Source: Hyposmocoma kahamanoa (taxonomy: Eukaryota > Arthropoda > Insecta > Lepidoptera > Cosmopterigidae). From it: a stretch of DNA of 64,000 bases. Under the pieces are notes generated by a model. That model was not told the origin of the DNA. It made no database searches and worked only from the letters and a program-made list of their open reading frames with translations. Where the stretch lies: contig NW_020653391.1 in assembly GCF_003589595.1 (NCBI RefSeq), positions 5,473,834 through 5,537,833 on the forward strand, written 5' to 3'. This document shows, piece by piece, positions 36,301 through 44,200 of the stretch. A program made the translations under genes and the position numbers. Position 1 is the first letter of the stretch. Every line of letters starts with the position of its first letter.

Positions 36301-38218
36301 TTCATCCAGTGACTACCTGGTGCACACGTCTTCCCTTCCGATGCCTTTAGTACTGAAATGAGGAAAATTTGGTAACCGAACACATGTTCCTAAGAAATTA
36401 TTTCACTTCTTCATAAACCCGGGACATTACATCAACAATTGAGCATGGTCGCCACGATGCGGGTTCAGGGCTTAACGTATCATCAAAGAATTTTTAAAAA
36501 CCTTCGGTTCAATTCAGTTTTTAATGAATGGCTCGTGAGACTAATTGTCATTCTGCCTGTGTTCGTATCATGCTAGTTGCACGTACGTTATGGAGGGAGT
36601 GTCTACAGGAAATTTGTTCGGTGGCTCAGAGGAAGTATCAAAGATTATAAAACTTCTTCAAAACAATCCTGGAGAAGTTTTCTTTCGCCGTTTAACTTAA
36701 GATTAGACTCAAGCCTCGAAACGATAGCTTTCAAAAATTGGTTTTGTTTGATTGATTAAATAAACTTACTTATCGTTATAATACTAAAGTGAAGTTAGGT
36801 TCAAGATGCGATCTTGTCAATCAAGATTAAGTTAGTTATTCATATGTAAATATGACAAGTAATTATTATATATTTCGCAGTTTCATTCTTAGCAATTTAT
36901 TCTAGTTTACATATTGTAGCTATGTCTCCACGCTTTCGTCTGAATTCGCGCCATTTCTTTTCATTACGTTCAAAGTATAGAAAGTATTAAAGTCCCTATT
37001 ATTTTTCTTTTATTTCCTCTATATAATAAATGAAGGGTTGGGTAATCATAAAATATATCTCATTCATAGCTAAGATGAGGAGTGAGTGATTACAAATGGC
37101 TACGAATGAATGAACGAAATGAATGGTCATATACGTAAATATGGTCGAGCTTCAGGTACAGGTAAGTTCGTTTAATCATCAATTATGAAACTCACTGGGT
37201 AATTTGTTGCATTCCGCCAAAGTGCACAGTAACATTCCATTGTCCGTGCAAGTGCACCAATTACAATCGTGAGCGAAATCCGTGTTGGGCTTGCATCTCA
37301 TTGGTTCAGCTGAAACAGTTTCAAGTATTTACAAATCACGACCGAAGTTGAAAGGGAATTAATGTCACCCATTCGTAAGGTAACTACAGAAACGTTAGAC
37401 ATCTTGCAAGGTGGCATCCGAAAGGTGGCGTGAAAACTGAAGCGTTAAACGTTCTGCAATTCGATGAGCAGACGACGTAAATCACGCTTCAAAGCCTACG
37501 CAACTGTGATATCATTTATTTATTTAAGGACAGCCAGTGGCCGATACAATAAATCTAGGGAATAATGAAATAATAAAAAAGGGAATAGGGAAAAAAAAAA
37601 TACATTTAAATCTAATTGCACTCCCTGTAGGTGCCACAACATGCAAAGAAAACGAAAAGAAAATTTAAGCAATGACAGGGGGTATAAATGGAATATAAAC
37701 AAAAAAAAATTATTCTATATATATAAATAAATAAAATAAATAAATAAAAAGACATTTATTTATCCACAAAATACACATAAAACTAGTACAAATAAAAAAA
37801 CAGCGACAACTAAAACAGAAATGTGAATAAAAAGGTTGAAGACTCAGCATTGCTGATTTTCAGTCTACACCTAAAACTATATCTATTCGCTTGCTACAAC
37901 CGACCGGCAAACGGAGCACTAAATATTTAATTTATACTTAAGGTTTTTAACTAATCGGTAACTAAACAAATAAATACTACTGAATATTTAATGTATAATG
38001 TAGTAATGACACTCGGTTACTACTTACATAACTAATGAAACATAGAGGCTGTCTGTGTTGCACTTAAAAACTATAAAAGTCATAGTAATTTACAAAACTA
38101 CAGATATTATAAAACCAACAAAGTTAAAAAAGTTTATTTATTTAGTGTTGCTACAAGTTTTAATAATAGACCAATTGCTACTAGATTTCTGTACAGATAT
38201 TCTGATTTCTGTATATAT

Positions 38219-38252
<34 letters not shown>

Positions 38253-41200
38253 TATATAGAATAAAATAAACATGAGTTACGCCCAGATGGATTCATTCGT
38301 ATTTTAGATTTAAACACATGGAGCGAATCGTTGAACGCATCTATTGTTTGATCAAGCGCGTTAAAGCTTCTTGACAATCTAGCGACAGCGGAGTGATACT
38401 TAAGGTTGGTCCTAGAAGGCGGCGGATGGAGTAGTGCGACCGGGTGCCGGGGCATCCGGCTTGGGACGCGGATTTTAAATAATACAATTATTTAATATAG
38501 CGATACCATTTCACCTTAAGGGTCAGTCAAAGCAGTAATATGCTTAATAAAGTGATACCATTTCACCTGAAGGGTCAGTCAAAGCAGTAATATGCTTAAT
38601 ATAGTGATACCATTTCACCTCAAGGGTCAGTCAAAGCAGTAATATGCTTAATACAGTGATACCATTTCACCTTAAGGGTCAATCAAAGCAGTAATATGCT
38701 TAATATAGTGATACCATTTCACCTCAAGGGTCAATCAAAGCAGTAATATGCTTAAAAATAAAGATTATAAGGACTACAATCGAATATTTTCTGTCCAATA
38801 TTTAAAATTTATTTCAGTTTGAGAAAACGATTAGGTAATGTTCATATGATTATTACTGCGTTTCGATTTTGAAGGATTAAGGGTGCTGAAATTGCAGGCA
38901 CGTGGGACTTTTCAATTTACATACGTCTCAGGGTGACGGGTGCAGTGGCTGTGGCTCTCAGATCTTTGCGCTATACAGCTCTGAGTGGCATTGCAATTGG
39001 CATGAATAGGCGTGTCGCTTGCCACCAGGCGCTTCCCTTGATATCATAAAAAAACAAATATAAATCTTACCATACTCTTTATCACACGACTCCATAATTT
39101 TGCATTTGGCAACACCAAAGAAACATCCGCAAGAATGACAGTTGCTCTCCCATTGGGATCCAGTCTGACATTCTATGACTTGTGCAATCTGGACTGGTGA
39201 TTCTGAAAATCGAACATATCGGATTAGTTTCATTAAAACACGTCAATCCGCACACGGTTTACACCACACTAAGGGCGCCTTCACATTAGACGCTTGTAAA
39301 AGCGCTGCAGCGGGACGACAATGTTGCCATATCTAGCGAGAAGCTGCGTTGACGGCCTATCACGGCTACGTTTCGTCCGTGCTCAGCTACGGTTTTGTAC
39401 TAAGGGGCAACTCAGTAGTCTTAGAAAGAGCGTTTAAAGTCCAGAAGAAGTGTATTCGAGCAATTTGCGGCGCGTGGTTCGATGACAGTTGCAAACCGCT
39501 GTTCAAAAGGCTAAACATAACCATTACCTTTGCCATACACGTACATTAGGGATATCTGCGTATTTGTCAACTCTCATCCTCAATATTTCAAAACACGCGG
39601 TGAAGTCATTTAGAGGCAAAATAGAGCAAAAACTTATGAATCTTTTATACCAACCTCGTTGCCATAAAGTAATTTATAAGAATAACTGTTTCAACATGTG
39701 TATAATTATTTAAATTAAATTACCAAACGAAATCAATCAATTAAATCCATTGACTTACAAATAAATGGACGACGGGTCTAATACAAAAACCACGAAAAAA
39801 ATGTCCCAAGTCAACCTATTCGAAATTTAAATTGTAATGTCATCGCAGTATCGCGCTGTCAGTAGAACAAATGAAGACTAAAGCGGAGTGTCGCGCTCTG
39901 TATACGATTTTAGCGCCTTACAAGTGCGGACACTTTTTAGCGCGGACCCGACGTCCATATAATTGTAAGTCAATGATTAAATCACCATATGGTACTGGCA
40001 GAAAACCAGCACTGTTTGACTTCTCTCGGTCTACAGTATTTATGCTGAGTCAGGGCCATTTCAGCACAAACTGTAGTCATAAGTACATTAAAATTTTATC
40101 AGTTGTTATAGTATTTGTTTGTTTTTCTCACAGTAATTGTTTTTCTCGCAATATGTGTTTTGTGTTTATAAAATTAATAATGAATGTTCTATGTGCTTTT
40201 ATGTTATACTCTGTAAAGTGGTTGTAAATATTTTATTTCTGTTTGTATTTGTGCTGAATAAACGTGTTATCTATCTATCTATCTATAAATTAACTTGTTA
40301 CAAGGACACACTTTTAAATTACAATTGACAAAATTTGACACATTGCTTCTATAGAAAGAATACTCAGAATTTAGAAATTCATTACATTAATTAGAAACTG
40401 TAGAGACTAAACATTAAATCCCATTAATATTTGTGCATCTGCTTGCAGATCGAATACAATGTATCTAATTTCACTTAAGACCTAAGTAATTACTGTATTC
40501 TAGCAAATAAACGTATTCTATTCTATTCTATTCTATCCTATTCTAATTATTGTATGAAAATTAGTGGTGGCGCGGCTGCAGCGCCACTGTGACGACTAAT
40601 TTGAAGGCGCCCTTACACATTCTCACAAACATACGTACAGAATAGTGTACACGTAGGGCGCACTATAAGTTTCCGGAATGAATAAAAAAATACTATAAAA
40701 GGTCAGAAATTAATTGATTGTTTCTCAAAATATTCTCCGTTAGCGTTAATGCACTTTTATAGACGAATAAACAAATTTTGAAAACATTTATGCCACTCCT
40801 CCGTGACAATCTCTGAAACATATTATTCATACTCTTCGACAGCCTCTTCAGGTGATAAAAATTGTTGCCCGCGTAATTGGTTCTTATTTTTTGGAAATAA
40901 ATAAATGTCAGTGCCAGGTGCCAGGTCGGGACTGTACGCGGGATGGCTTATAAAGTCAACGTTGTTCCCCTACAAAAATTCATTTTTGTGTCTGGCCGTG
41001 TGAGAACTAGCATTATCGTGGTGCAAGATGATACGGCGTTTACGGTCATTTTTACGGAGTTTGTCAATAACTTACAGCAAACAAATGGCGGTGTAGCAAG
41101 CAATCACTATTCACGGTACAACGATTCTCCAAAGCAACAGTAGCCACGTGTCCAGTTTTATTAAAAAAAGAAGCCATCATCCGCTTAGAGGCACTTTGCA

Positions 41201-44200
41201 CGCGCGCCCCTTGTTGGTTTCGGCTCATCTCGAAAGACCTATACGCTCGATTGCTGCTATGTTTTGGGATCGTAAATCTATAAATCCATGTATCGTCGCC
41301 TGTTACTATGTCCCACACTAAATTTGACGCCCCTTCGTTGAATCTAGTAAGCATGGCATTGCACCAAGTGACGCGATCCGTTTTTTGAGCCTCAGTTAAA
41401 TTGTGTGGGATCCACCGAGAGCACAGCTTTTTCACATTCAAACGTTTGTGTAGTATTGATTATATTTGACTCATGACCTATGCCTAAAGATGACCAAATC
41501 TCATGGTATGTCACATGCCTGTCTGTTTTGATCATTCGGCGCACAGCATCGATGTGTTTGTTGTTCACAGCAATGGACGGGCGACCATCACGAAATTCGT
41601 CACTGAGATTCACACGACCGCGTTTGAATTCTACAAACTAGCTGTAAATAGTCGTCTTGCATGGTGCTTCATCGCCAAAAGCAGTTTGAAACCGAGCGAA
41701 ACCCCGCTGAGCTGTTAAATTACACTAAAAGTCGTAGAAAATCATAGAACTAAATCCATAGTGATGTAGACAACCAATTTCTAAAATGACACCATAATGT
41801 AAAAACAAGAGACAGTCAGATGCAACAAACTGTATTCTACAGCCAAAAAGTTCCATTTTCAAATGTTGTAATTACTTTTTAAATATTGTTTATGTAAGTG
41901 GCCAGTTCGGGGAACTTATAGTGCGCTCCATATAATAGTAATAATAACTTTAGCTTTAACTATAAAAATTTTAGCAGCAGAAGAGCTCCTTACTCATTCA
42001 CAAGGAGCTTTTCTGCTGCTAAAATTTCGTCCAGGTTAGTACTGTCACCTTACCTATTTCTGCCGCCAAGCAGTAATGTCAACATTACAGTGTTCCGATT
42101 TTGAAGGGTGCTGGTGAAATTACAGGCACATGGGACTTGTCAACTTATGTTTGAAGGTCAGGGTGAAGGGCGCAATGGCAGTGCCTCTCAGATCATTGCG
42201 ATTTAAAGCTCTGAGTGGCACTGCAACTGTTATAGACAGGCGTGTAGCTTACAATCAGGAAAAAGACTTGTTGTCCTGTCACTACTGGCCTTTTACACCA
42301 AGGGTGCCAACTTTCGTTCGAAGTTCGAAGTTTCGTCAGTTTTTTGCCCAACGTATAGCCATACTGTCGACATTTTAAGTAGCCTGTCGCGGGGACACAA
42401 TTTCATTTATTCAGACACTTTGTACTAACACAGGGAACTAAAATTGTTAAAGCTAATTACTTATTTCATTGTTATCATTTTTAAATAAGGTAATCGCTAT
42501 AAATCTGTTTAAGGAGTCACCACACTTATCAGTACGGAAACGCATTAAATCGATGAGACAAAGCTTTATGTCCATTGAATAAGAGCGGAAAAGCCATGGC
42601 TACATTGGCTGAATGGCTGTATCAACGCCCGAACGCCACGGTGAGGAGATGAAACGGCTGCGTTTACGCCCGACAGCTGCGTCTACGCCCGAATGGCCGC
42701 GTCGCCGGTGAATGGGCTTACTGCAATAATTGTGGTAAATGATGATCACCTCTAGCCGATTCCACGTTAATAAGCGTGATGACGGCCTTTCGTGAAACTT
42801 AAAAAACAATAATTGTAATTTTTTTATTAAAAAAAACCACCTCAAGAATTCATGGAATTACATCTATTTGCCAAGAATTATTGAAAAATATGTATTATGG
42901 AAGCCGGATTCATCCTCTAGTTGCCACCTTTAGAGGTGGAATATTCTCAAATTTCAAATTTAAAAGGGAACGATACTGAGGTACCCTCTTTCATTATACA
43001 TTACATAACATATTGGTAAACGAAAAATACAGTCGAATTGAGAACCTCCTTCTTTTTTGAAGTCGGTTAATTATAAAACATATCCTGTTTGTTTACGACA
43101 TTGCTTAGTAATTAAAACCATATCGTACGTATCTTTTTAAATCTTTTATCATCTTTTAACTATCACTGGCTACGTCAAATTAAAATTTAAAAGAATAACA
43201 ATGTCACTGTATTTCTTCATTTGTTCCTAAATGCGTACCTAATTGTAATGTTGAGTGTGTACGTTATTATTGTTATATGTGAAATCTGTGGTAGTGACCC
43301 GTTTAGCTCTTGCAGGTTGTCTCGATCTAGATGTTTGAAATAAGTATTGTAAATGATAAAGATGTACAAATGCTTAATTACAAAGAGCAACCCTCTTAGA
43401 GTTTCTTGCTCATTCTTCTCTGGGGAATCTGCCTTACGAATGAGCAGTAGGGTTTAATCAATATGCCGATTTGATGTATAGTTTGCTTACATATGAATAA
43501 AACAAATGATAATTTGACTTTTACTTTGACTATGTTTGGACAGAATTATAAATTCGTTCACTGATTAGTTATTTGTTATGCAAGGCTGGAAAGTTGTTGT
43601 TTGACGCGGGTGCTTGTATTGAAACCTGAGCAAGCGAAGGAATCGAAGAACCAACCACGAGGGAAGCGAGCACCACGCCCCGCACATTGACGGACACATT
43701 GACTGAACGGCAAGAAGGCTGTCGGCGATCCGGTTTCGCGCTAAGACGGCTTTGATATTATTTGAATATAGTTTTCATTTATTCATTATTAAACTTGTAC
43801 GTTCATGTATAACATCATTGTACGTTACTATTTATAATGGTCATAAGTGGTGCTGTATACGGGGTTTTTATCATCATCTAAATGGGATAAAAGAGGAGTT
43901 TTTTTCGTTTTCCGAAAGATGAAACGAGGTAAGTAAAAAAAACTTAATGTCTGAAACTCATTCGGTTATTGTTTTCTTCATTTATTTAGTACAGAGTAAT
44001 ATGCAAATACAGGTTTATTATTTAAATATATGTAGTGAATATAATTATTAAGTAATGATAAAGTTGGACATGCAATTTTGAATACCTTGGTTACCTTAAA
44101 AGTACCTGTCCAAAATATAACTGGTGTTTAATTTTTTTTTAAATAAACCTTTAGGATTATTGTAGTTAGTGAATCAATGAAAAATATAATATTATATTGA

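Larger units (their letters stand above)
39271..40614. mobile_element. Composite element with GC-rich inverted ends
   Basis: Left end AAGGGCGCCTTCACATTAG and right end (reversed) AAGGGCGCCTTCAAATTAG, both followed by GCGCTGCAGC. The interior holds a LINE fragment and a hAT MITE, so it is a nested site. No clear target duplication. Confidence 0.55.

Noticed and set aside
38494..38757. CRISPR-like array
   Set aside because: Units are contiguous 52-bp tandem repeats with no variable spacers, in a eukaryotic intron.
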